Source: Jaapia argillacea MUCL 33604
Lineage: Eukaryota; Basidiomycota; Agaricomycetes; Jaapiales; Jaapiaceae
Assembly: GCA_000697665.1 (NCBI GenBank)
Contig: KL197724.1
Coordinates: forward strand, 59,078-123,077
DNA length: 64,000 bases
Direction of reading: 5' to 3'
This document shows, one piece after another, positions 21,912-34,200 of the stretch. The notes below the pieces were generated by a model, which was not told the origin of the DNA, ran no database searches, and saw only the letters and a program-made list of their open reading frames with translations. The position numbers and the translations under genes are program-made. Position 1 is the stretch's first letter; each line of letters opens with the position of its first letter.

Positions 21912-23122
21912 ATGAAGCTACCTGTGGAGTTGTGCAGTACTATCATTCAGCTGGTCCCGGAGACCCATGATCTTGCAATTCTATGCCAGGTTTCCCGGAT
22001 GTTCAATCGCGAGGCCTCTCCGTCATTATACCGCTCCGTCGAGTTCTTCGAATCTCCGAAACGTCAGCAACAGTTTTTCCAGACTGTCACAAGCAGTGCT
22101 GCTCTAGGGACATACGTTATTGTTGCGATGTTGGATCTGACACCCCATGCTGGAGTAGATGTCGCGCATGTCGTCAATGGCATCCTTCGCGTCGTCCCCA
22201 ACCTACGCGAACTCTTCCTGTCGTCGCTTTATCCTAACAGCTCATCTTCCATCTTCTCTGGATGTCAATTCAAGCTTCACATACTCCACAACCACGCTAT
22301 CAACATTGCAGGAACCCTATCATTCCTGGTCAGCCAGCCAGACATCCATGAATGGCGCCATAACATACCTTTTGGGTATGATGGCTACGATGAGGACATC
22401 TTCTCCCCCATGCATCCTGACATCTTGCCAAACGTTTCGATCATGGATATTGACCCAGAAATCCTCCAAGACTTCCTCGGTCCTCTTCCATCGGTTACCC
22501 ATTTACGGCTCAGGTTTCAACGTGAAACGGAGAATATCGATTATTTCCAGCTGTTAGAGCTCATCGATCTTTTCCCCAATGTCGTGAGCCTATCGTTGGA
22601 TCTAAAATGCACACATGTAGAATTGGGATCTTCGACTGCATTGGGGATCATAGCCGAGACACTCCCACACTTGAAGCATCTTTGTCTGTTAGACAACGAC
22701 CATCAGGTACATTCCTATTCTCCTTCTGGTAGAGAAGCAATTGATTATGCATGTTAACATCCCAGCTCCATTCCCGTGCCGAACCACAAGCAGCTTTCTG
22801 GCAATTTATGGACGATCTGTCCCCGTTATCAGATCTCGAGACCCTCGTCTATGTCCCCCCTGAAGAATGTCGCATCCCTGAGGGAGGGATGCAGCCATGG
22901 TGGAGACGCCTTCATTCCAAAGAGGGAGAATCGCAGGATTGGACTCCCACCGCAGAATTGCTGCTGTCGTCGGCACCTTCGCTCAAGAAGGTTGCATTTC
23001 CAAGGGAGCCAAGAGAGAGTTTCTTTCACCCTCTATCATCGTACATCAAAACACATGATTCTCAAGTTCACCAGGAAACCGCGCGTCCCCTCAGTACTTC
23101 TTCTTGGAACTCGCTTTCCTAG
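21912..23122 (+). CDS. F-box-like protein, family B copy 3 (B3)
   Basis: Exons 21912-22706 and 22766-23122, phase-0 intron, 383 aa. Starts MKLPVELCSTIIQLVPETHD, with LCQVSRMFNREASPSLYRSV next, as in B2, and is close to B2 along its whole length. The second exon carries RRLHSKEGESQDWTPTAELL. Intact reading frame and splice sites. Lies in direct orientation with B2, inside the second copy of the B - PARP - A module. Confidence 0.82.
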
Positions 23123-24030
23123 AGTAGTTTCCAGGGGATTGTCAGTTGTGTTCCAGTCGTTGATGTTGATTGTTCCTACGAGAGTCTACTTTTGTCATAC
23201 ATTTTGATGTTGGGAGAATTCGTACCAGTTGTTATGATGGATGCAGAGGTTATGATGATTCTATCTGGCAACTCTGCTCATGAGTATAGACCTGAGTCAA
23301 AAGAGAAGCCCGCCAATTCAACTAGAAAACTGTTACTGTGCCATGTCGGCTACTCGGCCACTCTGTGGTTTTGTCCGTCTACCATTCGAACCACTGGCCC
23401 AGTGCCTCTCAAACTTGGATTAGCTCGAAGTAATCTATCTTGGCTATAAATCCCCCCCCCCCTCGACTTTCTCCGTAGCCCAGGTATTCGTTGTACAGTG
23501 GACAATTCTTTCTGGAGGGTGTGAAAATGGGGAATAACCCCCTACTCGGCCAAAGAGCAGCTAGGCCTCTATAATTTATAATTTTGGTGTATCTTGTATT
23601 TGAGGTGTGATCATCAATGCTTATAAGGGTAGTATACCAAAGAAAACCTCAGTCCTAAAGGGTGGTTGCTCTTGGATGGGTGGGCAAAGATGGATGGAGG
23701 CTGAAGTTAGTGATTCTGGCCGAAACCGCACCGGTCATGCTTGGATTTGATTTAACTCCATGAACTGCAGACCAATTTGCCTGGAATTTTGGGAGGCATA
23801 GGGCTCGTAGCTGTACTGTATGCATACCAAGTGATCCAAGAATTTTAGGCTGCGCGTGGCACAAAATGCGATTGTGCCACGCGAATGACCTAGTAGCCAG
23901 ACTGGGTGAGTAGGCCGCAAGGCACAGTACAGTAGGTGGGTTTCCGAGACAAAATAATAGAAAACTGCATAAATATTGAGACCCGTAGGTCTTCCACTCT
24001 GGAGAAGCGTGTCATCCTTGTGCAGGGGCC

Positions 24031-24061
<31 letters not shown>

Positions 24062-24540
24062 TACGTATGTCACCCCGAAGGGGACATAAGTAGTAGGAAA
24101 ACCAGGGAGGAGATGAGCAAACGAGCCATTATTGTTGGAACCGCGGGGAGAGGGATTCGGCATTTGCCAGTTCTTGTTTTGGCATCTCGGGAATCGCTTT
24201 CACCTTGGATCTTTGCCGTTTTTCGTAGCCAGTGATTTACACCCATCCTCGTCAGCTCATCTTAGCGCACTAGTACCCCGGGCTTCTATTTCTTTTGGGT
24301 TACTCGCGTGAGCCAGGTTTCCCATACGGTAGAATTATCCTTGTGGGGTAGTTGTTCACGGTTACCGTTCTGCAGATGGTGGAAAAGGGTCTGAGGCGCT
24401 CAGCACCGCTGTGGAGCGGAGTGCTCGGGTTCAATCCTACGTGTGCGGCGAGATAGCGCTGAGTCATTTATACCCCACTGGATGACGCCTAAACTCGCAA
24501 GAATCCCACCCCCATCGACACTCTGTAACAACGCCCAACG
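23123..24540. other. spacer of module 3, includes ~1.1 kb not in module 2
   Basis: Flanking parts match module 2 (about 11291-11430 and 11480-11640), but about 23255-24365 has no counterpart there. That extra DNA holds a run of 11 C (23452-23462) and the U6 snRNA gene. No protein gene is supported in it. Confidence 0.55.
23961..24085 (-). ncRNA. U6: U6 spliceosomal snRNA
   Basis: Read on the minus strand from 24085: a 5' stem-loop with a UUCG tetraloop (GTCCCCTTCGGGGTGAC), then TTGGAACGATACAGAGAAG, which contains the invariant ACAGAGA box, then ATTAGCATGGCCCCTGCAC and AAGGATGACACGC, the U4-pairing and internal stem-loop region. These core blocks are essentially perfect. The 3' tail differs from textbook U6 and the end is set at the first T4 run (23961), so length is approximate. 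I see no convincing TATA box upstream. Probably RNA polymerase III transcribed. Confidence 0.87.
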
Positions 24541-24734
24541 TTGTCTCTTCCAGCAGTGTCCGATATGTTCTCGTCGTACCTTCCGAGACCATTGAACCTT
24601 TGGCTCTCCGAACCTCCGCAGACTCCAGCCCATCTTTGTGAGGTGAGTCCGTCCAAGGTTCGCTTTCTTGGCAGTGTGCTCACGACAAGACCGACTTTCC
24701 TAGAATTGTGGGACGAGACCTAAATTCATAGAAA

Positions 24735-25720
24735 ATGGTCATCAACACCCATTTTGTGGCAAAACTTGTGCTCGACAAAGTGCGAGCCGCACCCATAAGC
24801 CTCGCAATTCTGGATATCGAGCGCCTGCTACGATTGTCAATCCGACCTCTTCAGGACATTACACTAGGTAAGTACTCTATCTTTCGTCCACTTGATGACA
24901 CCCGCTTCCAAACATAACCGTGACCCACCCTCCCCTAAGAGTCTCACAAGCCAAGCACTCGCCTCGTCTGAGGGAGCTCGACAGCCATGGAACTACCTTT
25001 CATCAGGGCGAGTTGTACATCCAGATTCGCGCCACAGATGGACTTACATGATGCATGACTCTCGGTTATCAACACAGTTGCTGGCCACTGGTCGCGACAG
25101 TGGAACGGCACAAAACCTCGACCAAGGGTCGAAAGGATATTCGAAGTCATGCTGCCTCGCGACTCACGAGCACGAAATACCTCGTACAGGTGTGTTCCCG
25201 TTGTTGATTATTCTATTTCTTTATAACTCAACCGAGAGGACCAGAAAGAAGCTCGAGGAAGATGGTGGATCCTTCGAGCTCCAAACCTATCATAGCTCCC
25301 AGTGCATCTGTGACCTCGGCGTCAACGATGCCATACTGTGTGACTGGAAGTCTTGTGGGATATGCAACATTATAAAGTCCTCATTTCATGCCTTTGCTTT
25401 TGGTGTTGCGCAGAATAGCGGCAGGTGAGACTTTCTTCGCTTCCCGGTTCTCGGGACCCAGGTTAACTCCGTTGGTCGTATGTAGATACGGACTTGGGAT
25501 ATACTCTTACGAGAACCCAGCCCTGGCAGATCGGTTCTCTACTTCCTCGACATCATCACCATTCCGTGTCATGGTGGTATGTGAAGTAGCCATAGCAAAT
25601 CTCAACGGTGACACATCTCAATCCAGGGGTTTGACCGCCAAGGGAGTGGTTGACGAGGAGTTGGTATTCGTCTCAGACCCGGCGGCCATCACCCCGTCGT
25701 ATATTGTACTGTACAGGTAG
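24735..25720 (+). CDS. PARP-type ADP-ribosyltransferase-like protein, copy 2
   Basis: Exons 24735-24867, 25078-25189, 25245-25424, 25486-25720, with the same exon lengths and phases as the copy at 11833, giving 219 aa. The same motifs are kept: Tyr97-His98, the CDWKSCGIC loop, YGLGIYSYENP with Tyr148, and VVDEELVFV with Glu200. Differences from the first copy are scattered substitutions with no frame change, so the coding frame appears to have been maintained since duplication. The missing canonical HGT leaves enzymatic activity open. Between B3 and A3. Confidence 0.72.
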
Positions 25721-25942
25721 CATTATAGCCTCAAACTAATTTTCCATGGACTCTCACCAAGAATGAACAGTCGAATACAAGCCCCACCTTCTACCTGTTC
25801 GCGGGAGGCCCACGCCTAACCATGCGTCGAACCTCGGTCGATTGACTTCAGAGGAGCCTTCTAAGGAGACATGAACCTAACGTCGAGAATGAGATGTGAC
25901 AGTTGGGAAACCTCAACTCTACGAGCTCACCTGAATGGATCC

Positions 25943-27331
25943 TCACTCGTACCAGCAATCGGGCTTTATCTTCTGCGTTGTCGAAGCCATTCTCCGCTCT
26001 TCCTTCAACTCAATTTCCTCAACCTCGACGAGTTTACGCAGGGCATTCGTCGACCTTTTCCCCATACCATTCCCAAACTCGGAATCGATGCGTATATTGC
26101 GGATAGGCCGATTGATCTTGCGCCGTTTCCGCAAGAAGTTGACAAGGGACGTGTACTGGCCATGGTGGCAGTCGAGGAAAGTAACGGTGGACAGGTTGGG
26201 CCACAATCGTACCCAGTGGGCGGCCTTCCTTCCCGCCGTGTTTCTGGCAAGATGATCAAATAGATCATCGAACGAGCCACCATTCAAGAGTCGCAGATGT
26301 GTGACGTCTGGCATTGCTATGAAGAAGTCATCCGAAATCGCGGATGAACCCTGAAAAGCAGCAAGACCAAAGGTCTCGAGGCCCGGGAACTTGAATTGCA
26401 AAGTGCTATCCTTCATGGCATCAAAAAACGCCTTTAACACATACTCACGGTTAGCGTAGAGTTCCAGGGCCTTCAACGCTGGGGTCGACAAAATAGTGAA
26501 GAGGCGGTGGATGTACTCGGTAGACACGCGAGTTGCGAAAACGGCCCTGAGGGACCGAAGGAAAGGGAGCTCGATAACCGACATGTTGTCCTCGAGATGA
26601 AAGAGTTTACCTCGAAGCGTAAGATGCTCTAGATGCGGCGACGATTCCAACACCCACTGGATATCGCTGTACTCAGTTGGGGAGGTGTATTTGTGCGAAA
26701 ACCCAAGATCAAGAGTCGTAACATGCTGGAAAGGGAGGGAGCCTTCCCCAGCGATGGCGTTCCTGAGTCGAACTTTGGCCAGGGCTGAAGCTCCGTGGAC
26801 AAGGATAGGCCCGATGGGCCGTGGGATGAACTCGTGACGATCCACCGGCTCAATGACGGAAACGTGGAGGTACTCTAATTTTGGGGCGCTGTGATCGTTG
26901 AGTTGCTTGATAATGGTAGGATATGGCCCCTCTTCCTCCGTGTCGGCGTCAATGTTGATAGCCAGGGTTCGCCAGCGGTGGATGTGTGGCAAAAGCAAGG
27001 AGATGAAAATGGGCATTTTCATCGAGCACGATTTTCCGTGTCGTTGTGAGGATTCATCTGCCCAATCGTGGCGCGAGAGCCGAATGTCGAGTAAAGCTAT
27101 CCTGGAGCGTTCTAGGTAGACTCGAACTCTCTCCTCTTCCCATGGACGGAGGATTGAAATATTGAGTCTACTCCAGAGATCAGGTGTGCTGAGTGAGAGC
27201 TCTCGCCAGTGTCGACAAACGTGCGAGGTGGATACGGGGAATGGAAGTTCCTGATCCTCCCCTGCAAGTCGAGCGCCGAAACGAAAAATGAACTGGAGGA
27301 GTTCGTTGGGGAGGTTCTTGATGTCGCTCAT
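25943..27331 (-). CDS. F-box-like protein, family A copy 3 (A3)
   Basis: Single exon, 462 aa. N-terminal F-box-like region (LPNELLQFIFRFGAR, SHVCRHWRELSLSTPDLWSR), then leucine-rich segments (HVTTLDLGFS, HLEHLTLRGKLF) and the family tail KPDCWYE. Uninterrupted, unlike A2. Lies 222 bp from the end of the PARP-like gene in convergent orientation. Start fixed by agreement with A1 and A2. Confidence 0.85.
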   Translation of the reverse strand: MSDIKNLPNELLQFIFRFGARLAGEDQELPFPVSTSHVCRHWRELSLSTPDLWSRLNISILRPWEEERVRVYLERSRIALLDIRLSRHDWADESSQRHGKSCSMKMPIFISLLLPHIHRWRTLAINIDADTEEEGPYPTIIKQLNDHSAPKLEYLHVSVIEPVDRHEFIPRPIGPILVHGASALAKVRLRNAIAGEGSLPFQHVTTLDLGFSHKYTSPTEYSDIQWVLESSPHLEHLTLRGKLFHLEDNMSVIELPFLRSLRAVFATRVSTEYIHRLFTILSTPALKALELYANREYVLKAFFDAMKDSTLQFKFPGLETFGLAAFQGSSAISDDFFIAMPDVTHLRLLNGGSFDDLFDHLARNTAGRKAAHWVRLWPNLSTVTFLDCHHGQYTSLVNFLRKRRKINRPIRNIRIDSEFGNGMGKRSTNALRKLVEVEEIELKEERRMASTTQKIKPDCWYE

Positions 27332-28144
27332 GACTATTCTGTTGTGGCAAAGTCAGTTGTTGTCGACCGAGGATGTTGACCACCGCACCTGAACCGGGGA
27401 ACATAAATCCTCCAAAGATGTGGTGCTGACTTGGGCTGCAACTTGTCCCCGACTCCTCACGAAGTCAGGGAGGGTCTTTGTCGTTCGCAAACGACGTCAT
27501 TTTGGATTGCTCTGGGTCCCTTGACATCACCGTCGACTGGTCCAGAAGCGTACAAATTGGAAACAACACATTCCGAGTGCCCACGCACGCGCAATGCGCA
27601 CTGGGGTATGGCAACCAGCAATAAGATGTTATATCGGTTTGAGCAGGGTACTCTGACAAGATACTTCAAAAATGTCGATATGGCAGGTACGGTCGTTCGT
27701 CTACGATTATTACAGCCCCGAAGGTCCTCTAAACAAATCTTGAAAGCTTGACCTGCTATGAGTCTGATGGTTCTACCACACGAGGCAACTCGCAGCATTG
27801 AGTTGCACCTTCACGTTCACGATAGGTCGCACTCCATCTTATCCACCCGAGCCCAGCCACCGACATCTCAAACATATCCATGTGAGTATGGTGGAGCACA
27901 TGAATTAAGAGGGGTCCCTCATCGACAACAGTGAAGGCGAAGAGGGTCCGGGTTGTGGGTTTCATTGTTTCGTTCACACATACCACATTCCAGTACTCTT
28001 GAGGTGTTTGACGTGCTGGTGACAAGAGCGATGTCCGCAGAGGTCGAGAACATGACGGATCGAGAAACGGTTCTGTGTCAAGGTGTGTTACCTGGCGAAG
28101 GAGGTGAGATCGTCTCGATGTCGAAAAATTCAAAAGTCGGGAGC
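27332..28144. other. intergenic between A3 and the orphan gene
   Basis: About 110 bases next to A3 match the A2 upstream flank. From about 27670 rightward the sequence is the 3' flank of the orphan gene and recurs at 20390. No gene is supported. Confidence 0.45.
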
Positions 28145-30376
28145 CTACACGAGGATAGGAGACTGGAGCGTATGAAGTACTCTCTTCTTCAACAGCTCCA
28201 GCTCTTTCATCTTCTCATCAAGTCTTCTCTCTTGTTCTCGTATTTCCTCCCAGGTATTACCATCGTCTTCACCCTCGCTGTGGTCTTCATCTTCGCCAAA
28301 GTTCGCATGTCCGTCACCCTCTTTCACAAGGGTACCTCTCCGGTCTTTCTGTCCCTGACGATGGACCCCACCACCGCCGCCACCTACGCCCTCACCCGGA
28401 TCAACCTTGCCCTCATTCAGCTCCGGAGGGTGAGGAACAAATGGAAGGTGCCGGGTTGAGCAAACAATCTCCTTCCTTCCATTCTCATGTATAATAAGCG
28501 AACGGTCGCTGTACTTTCTGAAGGACAACGCAATGCGTCGACGGCCGATTTTCCAATCATCCAGGGAGTTGAGCACGTCGAAAAGGGTGGAGAAGGAGTC
28601 AAGAGCAGTTGTTTTGTGGGTAGCATCGGGCTCGTACCAAGGGAGTGCGTCTTGCATATGCTTGGTAAATGTGTCGAATAGAGACTGCGACTCTGCGAGG
28701 AGTGGGTTTCTCGGCGTAGGACTGAGTCGAGTGCTCGCCAGCGTCGCAGACGAATCCTGGGCCAACTCAGGGTTAGCACCCGTAGTAAACGTCGATTCGG
28801 GGATTGGCAATAGAGATCGGTCGCCGGAGACAACAGCTTGGGAGACAATGTCCCGAGGGTGCGGCTCATCCTCAACAGGTTGGTTCAGCAAAGACGGAAC
28901 AAGGGGGACATAAGACTTGATGTCCAGAGCGGAGGTCGAGCCGACACAAAGTTCTTGGGAGGCAGCATCTGATACGTCCACGAGCGTCGTATCGCCCTTG
29001 GCACTGGATGAATGAGAGGTCATGACAACGTCTGTTTCAGGTAGATTGGTCTGATCGTTGGACGAAACTGCGCGATGGGGATCCGACGGTTCAGAATCCA
29101 TGTTCGGGCATTCTGCTAGTGACTCGAACAAGGGCCTAACGCCACACTCGACTGGAGTGCAGGATATATCGTCGGGATGGGCACCAAAAGCTCGAGAGGA
29201 AAAGGACACATCTGAGTCGCTGGGTTGGATAGGTCTGGTATGTTGGAAGGAATTCTCTCCACGGGAGCAGGATTGGACGGGAGTGGTGACATCCGATGAG
29301 GCGGTAGACTCGCCAACCGCAGGCAAGGCGGAGAGAAGGCCGTCGCCATGGTTAAAGTCAGATGTACCATCCAGATGAGAGGACAGATGGCTGCCGTCGT
29401 GAGCTATCAGCTTGTATGGAGGGGCACGGTCGCCCATGGCCGATTCTACCTTGTATGTATCGACGTGGCGACTGGGATCCAACTTTCGCGGCCGACTCTT
29501 CAGATAAGGCCGATATCGATGCGAATGATGCCGGGGACGCGGCATCAAGGACTGTGATCTCGTGGGTTGGCTGTAGTCATACAACATTTGAGACGCCATT
29601 CTATCACGTCTTTCGTTGGTGGCGTCTCTCCAATCTCGCAAAAGAACATGATAGGTCTCGAGCGGGAAGGGTCTAGTACTCGACAATTGTCGAAATATTT
29701 CTATGGCGTGTTGGTCGAAACCGATGGTTAAATGGTGGAGGGCGGCGATGAATTCAGGCTTTCGACCACATGTTAATAACGTCAACAGTGGCGGTGAGTA
29801 GAAGAGCTCACCTGGACGGAGTATTGTTGAGCAATTCGCTCAATTGCAAGGAGGTATTCATAATTATGACGTAGCGCATGGTCGGTCTGAGCATCGTCAG
29901 TTCAGCTAGGGATTGAGAAGGGCAGAAGAGGAACTTACCATCGAGATGCGACGGCGAACGAGTGGAGGTCGAATGGCAGCCGGATCGAATGAATCTGGTT
30001 CAGCATCGCGAGACCTCCGTCGCTTCAAAGGAATCTTCTTGCGAGGACTAACTAGAAGGTCGGGTGGTACGTTGCAACCCTCACTCCAAGCTAGCCTTCT
30101 CGTCTCTTCCACTCGTTTCTCAGAAGGAGATCTAGTCTCAGCCCACGCCAGATGCCACTTCCTGAGTCTGCGCGTCCTCAAGCGTCTCCCCATTTCCTTC
30201 CGTCGTCGATCCCTTCGCTCCGCGAACTGAGAGCGAGATTCGCGAGAAGAATCACGTTGAGGACGGGCGGGAGGAGGATAAGATGGTTGACTGAGGGGAT
30301 TTGCATTCCGAGGAGAAATGAGGAAGTGGCGAATTGGAGTGGGACTGTAAATTAGTGCGGTTGTTGGGGTGGACAT
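28145..30376 (-). CDS. unknown protein, 708 aa, coiled-coil C-terminus
   Basis: Three exons: 30376-29939, 29886-29812, 29758-28145, phase-0 GT..AG introns. I recognise no family. Exon 1 is very basic (Arg/Lys-rich, ERRDRRRKEMGRRLRTRRL), suggesting nuclear location or nucleic-acid contact. Exons 2-3 begin with a helical segment (HNYEYLLAIERIAQQY, then FIAALHHLTIGFDQHAIEIF). The middle is Ser/Thr/Pro-rich and probably disordered. A compact block near the C-terminus (FSTLFDVLNSLDDWKIGRRR, then IALSFRKYSDRSLII) is conserved in the truncated copy. The end is a predicted coiled coil. A Gly/acidic stretch precedes it. Confidence 0.7.
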
Positions 30377-31227
30377 CGTTGTTCGACTTCAAGCTTGGCG
30401 ATGGCAGTTTGGGAGTTTGGAACAGCAGGCTACGGGCGGCTAACGGTATGCTCTGTCGAGATGCTCGTAGCATCACTACTAAACGGCAACCAGCTTCGAA
30501 AACGGAAAACGACTTCTCAGAATGGAGAGGAAAGCTGCTCGATTTGGGACTGGGCTGGTGTGGCGCAACGGAGCTGTGCTGAAGGCCACCCGTGAATCAG
30601 CCAGGTTTGGACGCGTTAATTGTGAACACGGGAAACTAGGGGACAGCATACTAGATGCCTATAAAGGCAGGATGAGGTCAACAAAAGGAGAAGTTGACGG
30701 TATGCGTACATGTTATTGTGTTTGGAGAAAGTCCGTCGCAATGACAACACGTCCTGAGAAGTTATCCCGAGGAGTTTTCAAGGGTACATCTGGGAGTATA
30801 GTTTGAGATCGCATGAGTTGGATGGAAGACAAAGTTCTTCAAGTTGAACAATCTATGGCGGGGCCAGCAAGCACGCACTTCCCAAGTAGAAACCGTAGAA
30901 TATGGTGTGCGCTGCCTCTAAGATATAATCACGACCAATTGTGAAAGAAGCGAAAACACATGGGTGAATGTTCGTGATGCAGGTGGAAGGGTTGAGGAGA
31001 GAACCGGTCAGAACTGAAGGTTCGATCCAAAATATCAGGTTTCCTTTTGGAGAGGAGCTCGCGACGAAGTTGAACGTTGAAACGTGGTACCCAAACACTA
31101 TACAGACTTCATTTCTTCTCCGTCTATCTTTATACTTATTCTACCGCTACACAGACGATTTGATTTATGAATAATTCACCAACCCTTCCAAACCACACGC
31201 AAAGGAATCCACAAAATAGTCGTTCAA
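30377..31227. other. intergenic, orphan-gene promoter and ADE6 3' region
   Basis: No supported gene. Short frames on both strands lack any recognisable domain. It should contain the upstream region of the orphan gene and the 3' untranslated region of ADE6. Confidence 0.45.
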
Positions 31228-34200
31228 CTAACCACACCATTGCCTCGCATTTTGGAACAACCTGAACCATGGCCCACTTCCTTTCCAAGTCTCCTTCAAC
31301 CCCGGAGGGTACCAGCTGTTACTCTCCAGCGTAGTCACTCGCTCTGGATGAGGCATGAGAGCGAAGACGCGCCCGTCCGCAGTTTGCACACCCGTGATAC
31401 CGCCAGGACTGCCATTCGGGTTCAAAGGATAGACCTCGGTGGGTTCACCTCGTGAATCGACGTATCGGAGAGCCACAAGACCCTTGGACTCCAAGGACGT
31501 GCGCCGGTCACCGACAAAGGAGGCACGACCCTCGCCATGGGCAACGGCCACGGGAAGTTTGGAACCTGCCATATCTCGCAAGAACACTGAGGATCGCGTC
31601 ACTTCTCCATCAACGATCTCCACCATACAAACCCGACCCTCAAACCTCTCGCTCCTATTAGGCTTGAAAGAGGGCCAATCCTCTGCGCCGGGTAAGATCT
31701 CCTTCAAGCAACTGAGGAATTGGCACCCATTGCAAACCGCAAGAGTGAACGTGTTGTCCCTCGCGAAGAATTCAGAGAATTCCTTCCGAGTCCTATCATG
31801 CAACAGAACGGAGTTTGCCCAACCTTTTCCTGCACCCAGAACATCACCATACGAGAATCCTCCACAAGCAGCGATACCACGGAAGTCGGATAAAGTGACT
31901 TCGCCGTTGAGGATATCCGACATGTGAACATCGACTGCATCGAATCCAGCAGCTGTGAAGGCCCAGGCCATCTCAACGTGTCCATTAACACCTTGCTCGC
32001 GGAGAATCGCAACCTTGGGTCGACGGAAGAGACTTCGAGATGGTTGGTGGGTAAAGGTGAGATCGTAGAAAAGGCCTTTGAAGGACTCTTCGGAGATAAG
32101 CCCGAACTCTTCTTTCGCACCCTCAGGGTTGTCACGGACACTCTGCATCTGATAAGAAGTCTCCGCCCATGCTTGTTGAAGATCGGATCGCCTGCCAACA
32201 AAGATGGGAGAGGATTTGTGGATGATGGTGATATTCTGCTCCTTGTCGTCCGGATTGACTCGTCCAATGATGTGGATTGCGGGAGATGGTAGGCCGGCGT
32301 GAACGAAGACGGTGGCCAATTTCACAATATCGTCCTTTCGGATTTGAACGACGGCTCCAAGCTCCTCGTTGAAAAGAGCAGATATGGGATCGATGTCATC
32401 GTGAATTTGCAGAGTGTCGATGTTGATCTCAGCACCGACCCTACCTGCGAAACACATCTCTGCGATAGTCGTAAAGAGACCACCGTCCGACCTGTCGTGA
32501 TAAGCCAGGACCAGACCAGGGTGCGACTCCCGAACGAGTTGGCATCCGTTGAAGAAAGCCTTGAGGATAGACGGATCATCCACATTAGGAAAAGCATCTC
32601 CAAGCTGATTGAAGACTTGTCCGAGAGCACTGCCTCCGAGCCTCTGCTTCCCCCCAGCCAAATCGAGAAGTACGAGCACAGTATCCTCTCCCTTCAAATC
32701 CGGATCCGAGCTCCTTCGAAGTTGAGGAGTCCACGTTTGACTGACGTCTTGTACGGCGGCAAAGGCGGTGATAACCACGGACACCGGTGAGCTGACCTCC
32801 CTTGCTTGACCGGTCGTAGGATCTTTCCACTTCATCGCCATCGACATCGAATCTTTCCCAACAGGTATACCGACGCCCAAAGCTGGACATAAATCCAATC
32901 CGATGGCCTTAACGGCTTCGTATAAAGCCTTACCCTCGCCCTCCTTCCCAGCCGCACACATCCAATTCGCGCTGAGCTTGACTTTGCTCAGAATATTGAC
33001 GCCTTGGGCCGTACCGATGTACGACGCCGCTAAGTTCGTCAGAGCTTCTCCGACTGCCATCTTCGCGCTGGCGGCGGGGTTAATGAGTGCGAGAGGAGGA
33101 CGTTCACCGATTGCCATCGCCTCTCCAGTATCTACGTCAAATCCATACGTGGCGCGAGTGACAGCACAATCGGCAACAGGGACTTGGAATGGGCCGACCA
33201 TTTGGTCGCGAGTGACGAGGCCAGTGATGGTACGATCGCCAATGGTGATGAGGAAGGACTTTGATGCGACGGTCGGGAGATGAAGTACGCGATCTACTGC
33301 CGTGGCCAGTCGTTCTTCGAGGGTCGGAGTCGAGAGGTATTGGCTCAACGAGATGTCGAAAGGAATGAGGGTCTTTTCGTACGTCTTGTCGGAGCGTTGC
33401 ATCTTCGGTGGCTTCCCGAAAAGCATCTCCATATCGAGTCTGACGACATCTTCTCCCATCAAGCTATCACTGACGAGAAGTAATGGATCCACCGTAGCAG
33501 TACCAACGATCCCAAATGGACATCTTTCCCTTTCGCATATGCTCTTGAAAAGTTCCTGCTCGTCCTCCTGGTGGCTGATGGCGAGGACGTATCTCTCCTG
33601 AGACTCGTTACACCAGATCTCCATAGGTGACATGGCCGAATCTGCGACTGGAACGGCTCGAATCTCGATCTCAGCCCCCAAACCAGAATCGTGAACCAAC
33701 TCGGGAAGAGCATTCGATAGCCCACCAGCTCCGACATCATGAATACTCATGATCGGATTCTCCTCCTCACCCATATTGATGCAAGTATCAATGACTTGCT
33801 GACATCTCCGCTGCATCTCCGCGTTCTCCCTCTGAACGGACGCAAAATCCAAATCGGCAGAGGCTTCTCCGCTCTTCTGGCTACTAGCCGCACCACCTCC
33901 AAGGCCGATGAGGAGTCCCGGTCCACCAAGTACGACTAGCTTTGCTCCAACTGGTATCTTCGTTTTGAGGGTGAAAGCAGGTCGGACGGTCCCGTACCCA
34001 CCAGCCAACATAATGGGTTTATGGAACCCACGAACCTCCTGAGCGCCATTGTGACCAGGAACGCTTTCGCAGTACGTTCGTAAATAACCAGTTAAACCAG
34101 GTCTCCCAAACTCGTTATTGAAGGCAGAAGCGCCTAGAGGACCCTCGATCATAATCTCCATCGCACTCGCGACATGCGCTGGTCTACCCACGTCCACCTC

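Larger units (their letters stand above)
21660..27445 (+). repeat. segmental duplication, copy 2 (B3 - PARP - A3 module)
   Basis: Partner of 9820-14545. Bracketed by direct repeats of the orphan gene (20390-21665 and 27670-29230). Confidence 0.85.
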
